Below, piece by piece: positions 48,581 through 59,364 of a DNA stretch of 64,000 nucleotides (within the stretch, counting starts at the first letter, position 1; each line of letters opens with the position of its first letter). This DNA is from Stichopus chloronotus (taxonomy: Eukaryota > Echinodermata > Holothuroidea > Aspidochirotida > Stichopodidae). Below the pieces are notes generated by a model that was given only the letters and a program-made list of their open reading frames with translations, did not search any database and was not told the DNA's origin. The stretch spans positions 23,156,918-23,220,917 of the forward strand of contig CM037833.1 in assembly GCA_021234535.1 (NCBI GenBank), read 5' to 3'. Both the position numbers and the translations under genes were made by a program.

Positions 48581-49123
48581 CTCTTCTGAACAAAGTTCTT
48601 GAAACTGTCCTAATAGAAGATGAACACCTCCTTTTGTTTGCCACTCAAATACTGTCTTCGGTGATTTAAACAGTAGGAATACCTCGCCAAAATCACTTTC
48701 CACCCTCAGCATCATTTCTTTCCTCATGAATTTGCGAGGCTTTGTGATTCACTTCACAAACTTTTTGGGGAACTGCGTGACCTTATATTCCCTTGTAATT
48801 GCGATGTAATGATCCCCAAGAAGCCTTGATATGATTAGGACTAAATCATGTCTTTGAAGGTTTATCTTCGGCCGGCTTTTGCTTTCCCAGTTGCGTAAAA
48901 CAACGGCATATGAAAGGATCATTTTTACACCTTCCATAGAATTGTCGTATTTCGTTCCACACGACATAACCGGTGGGTTGCGTTGCTTAAAAGCAACATC
49001 TTCCAGAACCGCGAGAGCGCCATCTCTGTGTCTATAGACAACAAACAAGTTCCTGTGTCTTAAGAAGATGGACAGCTTGTCATCTGTCTGAATTTCAAGC
49101 AGTTCTCTGTTTTGGTGAACAGA
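48581..49123 (-). pseudogene. Gene B SH3-type exon with an in-frame TGA
   Basis: It is paralogous to the gene A exon at 16384-16965: VLEDVAFKQRNPPV against VLKNVTFKQTDPPV, and VKMILSYAVVLRNW against IQMVLMYAVALTDW. The SH3-like part continues RHDLVLIISRLLGDHYIAIT and TQFPKKFVK. A TGA at 48749-48751 follows, exactly where gene A has an isoleucine, and the same frame then resumes (ITKPRKFMRKEMM ... FEWQTKGGVHLLLGQ) to a consensus GTAAGT donor after ELCSEE. The acceptor is uncertain: no good pyrimidine tract precedes the possible AGs near 49124-49136. An ATG at 49127-49129 lies in frame but an upstream TGA precludes extension. The likely state is pseudogenic or divergent. Confidence 0.65.
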
Positions 49124-49139
49124 CTGCATCCTGCTTCAG

Positions 49140-50710
49140 TTTCGTTGTTTTGCATAGTTTACTCAAGATCTCGCTCGTGTCTGCGCAGTGAAGAGAAACA
49201 GTTCGTCAACCAAACAATCTAGTTAAGATATCGAAATGATTAAAAGCGTCAAATCAACTGGGACTTCAGACGTCCACGAAAACAAAGTCCATATGTCTCT
49301 TACATACCTCCTCTAACTTAGTTACCTACCCCATCCTCGTTTAAGATAAAAGGTACTCTTATGTGACCAACCTTATAAAGAGAACCGCGTTAACCTCATG
49401 TACAGGCAGCACCCAAAACAAAGCAAGGTAATAACAAACACAAACAAACCCAGCCATTCACGCTACATGAACTTTTGATTAGGGTTGAACTGACAAATGT
49501 TTGGAGACTAAGAGGGGCGCTAGCAGCTTTATTTTGGAGCGAAACCAGAAGCAAATACAGAATGTGGTATTGTCAGTATTGTTTGGATGAAAAATTAATC
49601 TCATTTGAGAGTTTCCCTCTGAAAAAGTCTTATAAAAAATTACACATTTCATGATGAGTATATGCAGTACTTGCTTGAAGGCATAAAATTGGCAATGTCA
49701 CTATCATATCCTGGATACAGGGCGCTGTAGTATTCAAACTTGCATTTTCTATACCTTTTCTTTTATTGTTTTCTCATTCTTATCTTCTTCTATTTACTTT
49801 ATCTTTTTTTAAATACTGAAAAGGGCGCCTTTAAATCCATTTGAGTCAGCCATCGGGGAGGGGGGCGGTCCCCCTCCTGACCATATGATAGCTTCGCCAC
49901 TGAAAATAGCTATGGTTATGTAACCAAAAAAGCCTCGACACTGAACCTTAAAAAAAAAAAAATGCAGTCTGGATAGCAGGTTTCACCTAGTTGAAGGTTT
50001 CTCAGTTCATATTCTTACTATGGGCTATACGCAATCCAACAAAGCAGAATGGACTACATTAACTCTCTACACACAACTTCCCAAAACACTTCCCTCCTGT
50101 TTTTTTTTTTTTTTTTTTTCCGGTTTTGATTGTACTTCTCCAGTGAGTCCTCCGAGTGCATTTCTGGTTCATGTTTTCTATATACCTTAAAAGTTTTGCA
50201 AAATTAAATTTGTGTAGTGATCCTCTTACCTAGCATATACTTTTTAAGTTGCAATTCGAAGAATGATGTGTAAATAAATTCCGCATTCCTACGCTACGCA
50301 ATCTCTTCATCACAGCTGGACGTTGTCCTACCAGTTCGTGACGTGACTTGCACAGGAAATGACGTCATACCAACTGTTACTTGGATGCGGATAACATCCA
50401 AATTGCCGTGTCGATCGTTACATGTAGCGATTTGGTTTACCGCCCTGTTCCGAAAGTTCATCCGCACAGATAGAATTAGATACGTTGAAACTCAATGTGA
50501 GCGAGTTTTGAAGCTTACCTATCGGCATCCGTGTCCGTACTTATGGAATCCTACCTTAAAAGTTGAACTGTCCAAACTTTACTTACACACACAGTGCACT
50601 AACACGAATTTACCAAACACAATATGCTTATTATCGCCTTTTTGCATAAACCAGCTATATGGGTAGGGCAAATGATTTCTTGTACATACACACACTTTGG
50701 GTTGAAGCAG
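49140..50710. other. Upstream of gene B SH3 exon, nothing firm
   Basis: Poly-T (50099-50120) and poly-A runs, no supported exon. A 107-codon plus-strand ORF at 50343-50666 has no recognised domain. Confidence 0.3.
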
Positions 50711-50713
50711 GGC

Positions 50714-51066
50714 TTAAAGGGAAATAGGGCGTTTAGAATATACCAACATGGCAAATGAAGAAAATAGCTTTAATCATTATTAAACCATTCAGTCTCACCA
50801 ATAAACATCTGCAAGAGCTTCATCTCCTCAAACCATGAAGCATGTGACGAGTAACAGAAGATGCATCATTTGAATTTTGAAAAGTTTGGGTGAACAAATG
50901 ATAGTTGAGCAACAAATAACTGAATTTCTATCTGTGAGAATCTTATTCCTTGAAAAGAAGGCTACTGTCCTTCCTTATTTTGAATAATCTATCATTCTAT
51001 GTCCACAAATATTGGTTTTAAAAATATGGTTGTTTTCTGTAAAACAAACGCCCTATTTCCCTTTAA
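50714..51066. mobile_element. 353-bp MITE with terminal inverted repeats, copy 2
   Basis: The ends read TTAAAGGGAAATAGGGCGTT and ACGCCCTATTTCCCTTTAA. TTAA is present at both borders. The interior matches the copy at 9692-10044. It has no coding capacity. Confidence 0.85.
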
Positions 51067-51347
51067 ACGCAAATAGCAATACTCTGTTGACCTTTTTGTG
51101 GTTGACAGGAAAGATTTTTTTTATACAAGAACTGATGTTGGAAAAAATTCTTTCATGATTGATTGCTCAACTGGGGCATTCCCACATGCAGCAGGGTGAA
51201 ATATTGCGAAACAACAAAAATATACATTACAAAGAGGTTCATGAACGAGAGTCTGAAATGGTAACAGGTTCTCCAGTTGGAAGCTTTCCTAATTTTGATA
51301 ATAGTACTTCCAGAGACTTTACTTCAATATGAAACAGGAATTCTTAC

Positions 51348-51408
51348 TTTGCACAGCTGGTGAAGCTGCCATGGAGTCAATCTGATGGTATTCAAACAGC
51401 AGTACAAG
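51348..51408 (-). CDS. Isolated exon candidate (possible first coding exon)
   Basis: The acceptor is very strong (TTTTTTCTTTTTCAG) and the donor is GTAAGA. The 61 bases read LVLLFEYHQIDSMAASPAVQ plus one base (phase 1). It contains an ATG followed by AASPAVQ, so it could be a 5-prime exon. Its phase does not fit the phase-0 pattern of gene B unless the SH3 exon uses an offset acceptor, so its gene is uncertain. Confidence 0.45.
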
Positions 51409-51409
51409 C

Positions 51410-52800
51410 TGAAAAAGAAAAAAAAAGATCATTTGCAATCGGGTGTCCTTCAATCACTAATCCTCGACACAGATAGAAAGAATATGTAGTAACTTCCTTT
51501 GCTATAGCCAACGAGGATGGTGTAAGAGCAGGTAGCCACTAGAAGGCTTGACTTCCAATAAAAAAAAATCAGTAAAACTTTCCTCTTTTTTGGTGCACAA
51601 ATTTAGGGAGAACAGACTGAAATCGTGCACCACTTTGAATCTAGAGCCCCCTTAAAAAGGGGAACAGTCTTTCAGGATCTCTTCCCAAGCCCTCAAGCTC
51701 CAACATGCAACCAACCCTAACCACCACCACAAATTGGTTAGTCTGGTTTATACCTGCCTGATTTAGTGCGCCCCTATATTTCGGCTTCTGCAGCTAATAT
51801 GAACATTTTTTTGTGACGCGTAGATATTAAGTTCATTTTGAAAGTATCTTGTAATCCTTTTTTATGTAAAGCTAGTCTTTAGAAGTATATTCCTTTCTTA
51901 TTTTCCTCTCTAACCAAATATAAGCCTCCCGTAGACAAATCAAGGCCCAGAAGGAATCTGAAGTTATGAGGGTGTTAAAATGTTCAACAGGCCCTTTTTC
52001 ATATTTGATAACACATGTTTTGCCTATGGACATGGCCCCTAATACCCCTTGCCAGGCAGCTGGAGAAAGATTAGATATTAGATTAACATACCTCAAACAC
52101 TTTAGGACAAAGATTATTTTATTGACCATGACGATCATTACAGCATATGGGGTGACCTAAGGCAATGAGGGTTTGAAACAGGTTGAACCTCAGTAAAACT
52201 ATGAGGTGAGGTTGGACCGAGTGGCTGTTTAGCGTAGGAATTTTGGTATGTAAAGTGGGAAGATCTACTCAAATTTCAAGCATAACTTCACATTTCACCT
52301 ACTCAAGGGCCATCTGCCGCTCTGTTCTCGGACCTCTTCCTCCATTTATGTCTATACTAGACTAGCTAAGAGAAACAAAAGCAAATACTCAAAACAGTTT
52401 TCAAAGAGCGAAATACCCATTTCAAAGAACGATTTTGATACTACGTGTTCCTAGCATGACTCTTAATAAAACAAATTTAAGCAAGGAATAGCCGAAACGA
52501 GCAACTGACCTTAAACCTAATCTGAAAGTGTCCTAGCACTAACTCAAATCCTATCCTTCTTAGAGGTACCTGCAAGGCAGTTGAGCGAATAGACTGAGAG
52601 ATGATAATAGCGGCTTAGAATTTAACACATGATTTACAGAAAATGGATGGTACGTGTATGGATGTTACACAAACACCCCCTTATAATCAGCAATCACCAC
52701 CTTACGTATCTCCACTAAGTTTAGTTTAGTAGAAAAAAGGACTAGGAGGTACAATTAAGTCCCCATCAAGGACCCTGAAAAAACCCAAACATAAAAAAGT
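51410..52800. other. No supported gene
   Basis: An 88-codon minus-strand ORF (51872-52138) has no motif I recognise. Other sequence is AT-rich, with C- and A-rich low-complexity patches. Confidence 0.3.
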
Positions 52801-52814
52801 ACCAAATCAAACCC

Positions 52815-52935
52815 GGTCACAAAGCTTTAAGTACTTCATTAAAACTTCTTGCCATCACTACATCCTCAGGCAACCCATCCCTCCTATTCACTACCCTCTG
52901 CGAAAAGAAGTAACGACGAATATTGCGCCTTCTTT
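52815..52935 (-). mobile_element. LINE ORF2 C-terminal fragment
   Basis: The minus strand reads RRYFFSQRVVNRRDGLPEDV then VMARSFNEVLKAL. The FFSQRVVN.W.GLPE.VV pattern is typical of the C-terminal end of non-LTR retrotransposon ORF2 in invertebrates. No full ORF2 adjoins it. Confidence 0.7.
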
Positions 52936-54490
52936 GAACCTTCTATAACTTAGGGGAACAGAAGTTACGGAAAGGAAATGTGCCATTAGTTATCAGTTGT
53001 ATGATAATTGTAACTCATGATAACTAGCTATAGATCGGTCTCCATCATTGACTGATTTCAATTTGAAATGATTGGTTCATTATGCGATTCAGTGGCCTAA
53101 CTACAAAGATATAAGGTGTTCTTTGACACACTGCATCTCTTTACCTCAACCATATCAATAACAAAACGCTCACTTGGCCTCGCTTGAAGGAACAGCGTCA
53201 GTTCTCACCGGATCAGCTCAGGGGGAACAAAAGCGTCATAGCCAAACGGCAAGTAAACTTCCAAAACGAAAAAGCAAACCTTCCACGCCATAGAAGGAAC
53301 CGAAAAGAAAATCCAAGCCTCAGCCCTGCAAGCTAAGGCACCATACTACCAACAGCTGTTGGGCGCTGTCACCTACACTAGGCCCTCCTTAATATATAAG
53401 TGTTCACAGTGTTATGTTTGAAAGTCCAACGCGTATCAAAACAATAACAAATAAGTTTTCGGGCACACCAACGCCACAAGAAGACATATGCAGAGGAAAA
53501 AAGTGCATAAAAATCAAGTTTATATGATGATTCTTTGACCTTCCAGCTGATGGAAGAGTTGCAATAAAAGAAGAGAAAGACGAAGGTTCCTAGTAATCCG
53601 GAACAATTTAACCACCAACAAGTTAATGCCTTATACTCTGTTTCGAAAAAAAAAAAAACTCACCATGCACAATAACCAACACATGCGCAAATCCAAGCTG
53701 TTAACCACTTCTAAATATTTTTGCCACCCTATCAGAAAGGTACAAATTCTCCTATTTGAGGCGCTTGGGTCTCTACATCAGAACCAAAAAGTCATTGCCA
53801 ACATCACGGAAATTGCACACAACACGTCCCACACTGTAAATAAAAGCCAAGCAATACACTTGAAGTACACAAAATGTCCCAATCTTGCTCAACAACTCAA
53901 CAATTAAACTGTGGTGGAATGGAAGTGTCTTTCCCGTTCTGTCCTACTGATGCTACCTTCATTCTCACCTGTTGGTGTTCTTACTTTGACCATGTGCGTG
54001 TTACACATATGACTATATACTTTGCTTGGACTTGGTTAGCTGAAAGCTTATCGTCCCGGAGCCCCTCCGTACAATGTGTGGGACAAAAAAAGTTACAAAA
54101 GAAATATAAAAAGTGGTAAAACAATTCTTGATGAAGGCAAAAAATATAAGTCAGGCATAGAAAAGGAAATCTGAATGAAACATAAAACATATTAAACAAA
54201 GCAAACAGCACAACAACAGTATAACAGCATATAAGCTCTAAGTATAATAACAATATACCCAATACACACTTTCCCTCCCTAAAAAGCGTGCAGTCAGAGA
54301 AAACTAAAAAAAAATCATCAACTTTTGCAACAAGTTATCTGATGGAATCTGTATCAAGTTTCCTGTAGTTTTAGGATGTGTGAGCCAATTGTTTCTCTTG
54401 TTCATTTACGTAATCTCCCCAGTTGAATGTTGTAACGGACCCACTTTTTGGGATTGACTTATTATGATGTCATCGTTTAGCCGAAGATCG
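52936..54490. other. No supported gene
   Basis: Repeat-like, A-rich sequence. Short ORFs on both strands lack splice context. Confidence 0.3.
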
Positions 54491-54501
54491 CTTATGGCCT
54501 T

Positions 54502-54687
54502 TCATTCATCTTTCGTTAATTTATCCAGAAATGGGTTGTTTTGGTTCTCCCAATGCATTAGAATTAAACGTATCTGCTGTACCCACAAGGAATATGGCAC
54601 ATTTGTCGGTAATCCGTACTGTTCGTTGATTGTGACTACCCTATACACATAATCGGCGAGAGAATAAGAAAAGATTTCGTTTATCGT
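54502..54687 (-). CDS. Unassigned coding-like fragment
   Basis: An open minus-strand frame of 61 codons without a start, ending in TGA. It reads SYSLADYVYRVVTINEQYGL ... HWENQNNPFLDKLTKDE. Residue composition looks protein-like, but I recognise no family and there is no clear acceptor. It may be a terminal exon or a transposon fragment. Confidence 0.25.
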   Translation of the reverse strand, partial: TINEIFSYSLADYVYRVVTINEQYGLPTNVPYSLWVQQIRLILMHWENQNNPFLDKLTKDE

Positions 54688-54689
54688 TT

Positions 54690-56690
54690 AACTACTGTGT
54701 TACAAACCTAAAGTTGAAAATTATCGTATTGCTCTAAGCTCTTGCTATTAGCTCAGATTTTAGTATTCCTCAGGCAGATAACTCAATCTCAGACCTTTGT
54801 AACGATCTCCCCATTGACTGCCAACGGACAACCACCCAACCTAAATTCCCTTCTCACATCCTCCACTCTTCCTACCTCTAAGAACACAGGTTACCAAAAT
54901 TGCAATCCAGATGCACGTATGTCGATTTAGTATCACTGACGAAACTTTCCCCCATCATGGTACTACAGGCAACATTCCGCCCCTCCCATTGGCTGTGACA
55001 AATGTAGTTTACAAATTCTGCATCCAAGTACCACATCAGTGAATCAAGTCATTCCTTGACTAAAATATAATGTAGTTCTAATTATTCTTCTGTCACTGAC
55101 AAAGGTCAAATGGTAAAAGCAAACGGATAATAAAACTGTCAAATAATTCTTGTGGCTTGAATAAAGACTCTCGTTTGTTGAGTGATGTCCCCTCCATGTG
55201 TTGTAGGGGAGTGTCACAAGACCAAAGAGAAAGTTGGTAGTATATTTACAAAATGCAAAAAACTCAGTGAGGCAAAAGACTGGGTTATACCTAGAACGTA
55301 GGGTAGTCGCTGGCCGTTTGTATAGCGTAAAAAACACAGCTAACCCCTGTCCAAGTTTCAAAGTTGTGCATAAAGAAGGGACACGAAGTCGTGTATACTT
55401 CTGTTTATTGCATAACGTGAAAACACCCAGTTATCACTTCTGAGACTAATGTGATTCTGCATAAAGTAGGGCTCTTACTGCTGCCTTTGTGGCTTCAACG
55501 TACACACAGTATCATAGTACCACAGCATGGTGCACCACGCATCTTTTGTTGCATATATATATATATACGCAGTGTTACAAATAGACGCAGTGCTAAAAAA
55601 CCAACATAAATTATATAAGTTGTGAGGGACTTGAGGGCTTGAAACTAGTTGCAAACAGGCAACAATTGCGGAACTGCGTCAATGTCTCCATGTAGACAAC
55701 AAGGGAGACTTTGGAACCACTTGGCAGTGGAGAAAATTTGCCTGGAGAAGTAACGAAATTGTAAGTATAGAAATGATGCAGTTTAGCTGGATAGCATGAC
55801 ACTTGATAGACTATAACATCGTATTTTGACTCTATATTTGTGCTTGTTATGACTGACAGTGGGTCGAATCGACAATGCTGGGAAGGACAGCAAAATGGAT
55901 AATTTAATGTTTTCTAGGGGTTTAAACAATAGTTTCGAGAATGTGCCGATTTAGAATTCATAATTCTGAAAAGCATTTTTCAAAATCCTTCGCAATATCA
56001 GTGATAGCGCATTTCCGTGTCTTACAGCTTGCATCTAAGCAATATTTGAAAAAATATATATAAATTTAGTAATTTGACCATATTAAAAAGTTTCATTTCA
56101 AAATTTATGGAGGCGGGATGACAACCATCTGTTCAGGGGGCATTTAGGTAATTGGTCCTGTCAGTGATAATGCTTTTGCATGAAGCAATGACAAGCAATA
56201 TAGTCAACCGGGACTGAGCCCGAATCACGAACACAATGTTTTAAACAACTTAATTGGTACATTTTCATTATCAGCTATTTGTGTTTCTGAAGTGTTAAAT
56301 GCAATATTCACAATGAGTAACTTTCCCCGGGTATGCCTACGTCTTCTTTCATTGCAAAAAAAAAAAACAGGATACAGGAGGTTATATCCTGCTCTGTGGT
56401 TTTTGTTCTATGCTCTTTATATATGCTCTATCCTGCTTTTCCATTTGTCGATGCTCTAAGGGGCAATCACATCAACTCTTCAACTCTTTATTAGTGTAAA
56501 AAGGGCGGCAGAATTAATGCTGAATGCTGTAGACGACGCAATAGTTTACAAAGTTTAAGAGGTAGCATTTACACGAACTTTATAGACATAAGCAAGAATA
56601 TTTACGGTATATACTTGCCAGAGAAATAGGTTAACTTTCATTGGAGGCCTGACGTTAGGACGTTTAGGAAGGTGAAACTTGCCACGGCCA
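54690..56690. other. No supported gene
   Basis: AT-rich sequence with an (AT)n run near 55552-55567. No exon pattern supported. Confidence 0.35.
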
Positions 56691-56697
56691 GCGGACG

Positions 56698-56940
56698 AAG
56701 ACTCAGTTCAGTTCAGTGTAACTTTATTTCAATCCCAAATCCAATTTAATGACAAAAACATAGTGACTTAAATACAAACAGTAATGTGAAGAAAGGAACA
56801 TGTTGTGAAAAAAGGGGAGGAAAAAGATAAGATGATGAGATGCGACTGGGGGAGACGCAACTGAAGCTCCTGGGAGCTTATGGAGGTTGACACCCCTTAA
56901 CATAACACAAGAACAGAACATAATTATGCAGAATTAAAGG
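56698..56940 (-). mobile_element. LINE 3-prime end with (ACTGA)n tail
   Basis: On the minus strand the sequence ends GGATTTGGGATTGAAATAAA followed by GTTACACTGAACTGAACTGAG. An AATAAA and a short ACTGA tandem tail are the usual 3-prime end of a truncated non-LTR element. Confidence 0.6.
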
Positions 56941-57449
56941 GGGAAAAACAAACATGAGGAAATAAACAAAAAAGTTATATTTTACTCACCACAGTAGAAA
57001 AGATTTTTACAAACGTTCAATCGATTAAACAACTGTTGAATAAGGTTGCAAATCCCACCGGTATATACCACGATCAATATGGTAAAGTGTCATTGATGTA
57101 ATCCCCCTTGGCTTCCTCGTCCTTAAACTTTCAAATTCAAATCTATAATTATAATCTATAATAGATGTAGTACATCCCTTGACTGTTTGAGGTGAAATAG
57201 TGTCCGTTTTAACTTGATCAGGGAACCACAAACATCATTGCGAACAACACCGCAAGCAAACACATCGCCATACCATAAATATGTAACGAAGCATTTACAA
57301 AAGTACGCCAAATATGCCACAAAATAACCGAATCAGAAGAGTAGTTTTCAGGTGAAAAGGAGACGTCCGTTCCGTCATGCTCTACTGGTAATAGTTATCA
57401 GCTACCTGTTATCTACTTTTTAACTTATTTTTATTTATTTATTTATTTT

Positions 57450-57716
57450 TTATTGTTGACGTCCCACTGTGTGGGTGTTTGAGTCCGTGTTTACTGTATT
57501 CTTTGGCTGCCGTTGGATATTGTTATAAACTCCATCTGGTGATTTGTATTCACGTTTGCAGCCACTCTTGTAGCCCGGCAAACACGTGAGAGGGACAAGA
57601 GACTGCAAACTGTACACCCCATCGCAAAGCTTGTAACCGATGGCTGCAAATATGACCTCTGTGTCACCAGATATCACATGATTTTCCTCATAAATATGTG
57701 TAACGATGGATAAGGT
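57450..57716 (-). CDS. Unassigned terminal-exon candidate
   Basis: Preceded by a good acceptor (CTTCTACTTTGTAG). Eighty-eight codons then TAA, phase 0. It starts TLSIVTHIYEENHVISGDTE and contains EVIFAAIGYKLCDGVYSL and LTCLPGYKSGCKREYKSPDG. Three cysteines lie close together. I do not recognise the family. Confidence 0.35.
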   Translation of the reverse strand, partial: TLSIVTHIYEENHVISGDTEVIFAAIGYKLCDGVYSLQSLVPLTCLPGYKSGCKREYKSPDGVYNNIQRQPKNTVNTDSNTHTVGRQQ

Positions 57717-58071
57717 CTACAAAGTAGAAGCTAGATGAAGAAAGATCTTCCCTAAGGAATGTAATTCCACCAGAAATATTATATAAGTATTATTCTGAAA
57801 ACATTAGTGGTGTTTAGATCTACCCTTTCGTTACAGTATGATCTTCTTGCACTTTCCTTTTGGAAATTTCTCAGATTAGAAATGCCACACTTCAAATTCG
57901 AAAACCAATTCCCTTGGCCTGATCAGCTCTTTCCGTTAATGGTAGATGAATCTTCACAGTTCTTACCTTTCGTGATAGATATTTAAACCGTGTTGTGTTA
58001 TGACAAGACAACGCAGGTTAACACAGGTAACACAGGTAACAGAGGCAGATATTATTGCAGTAAGGATGTTG

Positions 58072-58458
58072 TATAATTTGAACAACCCAATCTTCCATGT
58101 GCACCCGTGACGTAGTGGGTTAAGGGACACTCGTAATGCTTACTTCAGTAAGTGTTACAATCATGGGTTCGAGGACAATGTGCACTGATGTATCTTTTAC
58201 CAATATTCTCTCTCCTCTACAACTTCAAGGAAAAGAAAATGTAGTGTATGAAGATCAAGAACAGAAAAACAAAACCTTCCGAAGAAAAAAAAACGGGGGA
58301 AACACAATAGACGTAACTAATGGCGGTATCCATCTTTTAGTACCCCCAAAAGCATGCCCCATTTTTCTTGGCTCACACAATCAAAAAGAGCGCCCTCTTT
58401 TTGTCTGACGTTAAACATGGCTGTGTTTCATGTCACTAACTCAGAGCAGTTTTTAGTG
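58072..58458 (+). mobile_element. Dispersed ~380-bp repeat with tRNA-like head (SINE-like), copy 2
   Basis: It matches 26938-27306 in inverse orientation along its length. GTAGTGGGTTAAGG and GGGTTCGAGGAC resemble pol III A and B boxes. The ORF 58136-58408 is produced by the repeat and is not a gene. Confidence 0.7.
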
Positions 58459-58758
58459 TGTAATGGTGTTAATTTATTCGCGATTTTGTACCTGCTAGGA
58501 AAATTGGCTGAGTTGGAAGACTGCTATGACTGCTATGACTGCTAGGTTAACTGTTGGGGTCGGTAGGGGTGGCTTTCATTGTTTAATAGAGACGTTCGAC
58601 AAGTTAATTGAAAGTTTAATATGACCTTGCATTGCAATTCATAACATCTTCTGAAGTCAGTTTCCTTTTCAAACTGAATCTTTCCTTCTTCGGATTTTGT
58701 CAGTCAGTCGCAGGTAACCTTTAAGTCGACCAAGATTGTAAGTTTGCTTAATTCTTAC

Positions 58759-58864
58759 AGAAGAAATTCTCGGATAATCGTCAACAAAATTGCAGGTCTT
58801 CAGCAAACGCTCGACATTCCCGACGGTATTTTGAGTTGTGTAGATCCACATGTTACACAATTTA
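58759..58864 (-). CDS. Unassigned exon candidate
   Basis: The acceptor is CTTACATTACAG and the donor GTAAGA. It reads KLCNMWIYTTQNTVGNVERL then LKTCNFVDDYPRISS, phase 1 to 0. If the donor is not used the frame runs on to a TGA near 58669. No family recognised. It may belong with 57450-57716. Confidence 0.35.
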
Positions 58865-59364
58865 CTGTAATGTAAGTTCGACATACACTTGTTTGTATGC
58901 ATTTATTATTACAGGTGTTCCTAATACTTCTTCATCTTAGCAACACTTGAAATGAGAAAAAGTCTCTTCCAAATTTACCAAGCATGCCCCTTCATTCAAA
59001 ATAGCTAGAAATATGATCAGGTTCAGCCGCTTTCTCTCTTTTTCTCTTTCTTTCCCCTTCTTTTCCTCTCTTCGTTTCCTCATCTTTGCCCCTCTTGCAG
59101 CAATTAGATTAGCGCATTCCCTGGCTGTCCTTGTCTCTTTTCACAGTATTCTGTTGTATCGGTAATTGTTAAAATTTCTTGACACCAAAGTTTATGATTT
59201 ACACTGCTCAAGTTCTCAGAAGGATTACCCCCATTCTTCAACTAAATTCAGCAGTATCATGTAACTCTTTTTATGCAAACTATTAGATAGAATCCTAGTT
59301 AAGCTTGACTTTTTGTTCGCCTAAGTGTATGACTACACGACAAAGTAATGAATTTCAATTAAAC

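Larger units (their letters stand above)
35187..49123 (-). other. Gene B locus: SH3 - micro-exons - SH2 - Death adaptor (possible pseudogene)
   Basis: Fifteen minus-strand exons can be placed in this span, listed separately. In transcript order they are the SH3 exon, nine cassette exons of 39-57 bp, two SH2 exons, one further 48-bp cassette and two Death-domain exons. Every internal exon has an AG acceptor and GT donor, and nearly all are phase 0-0. Three lesions break the reading frame: TGA at 48749, one base short in the SH2 exon, and one base long in the Death exon. The combination of SH3, SH2 and Death in one chain suggests an adaptor joining tyrosine-kinase signalling to a Death-fold complex (inference). 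The true 5-prime end is not located. No family name is assigned. Confidence 0.65.

Noticed and set aside
50343..50666. 107-codon plus-strand ORF
   Set aside because: No motif, no coding-like composition and no splice sites.
58136..58408. 90-codon plus-strand ORF
   Set aside because: It lies wholly inside the ~380-bp dispersed repeat; the similar minus-strand frame at 27.1 kb is the other copy.
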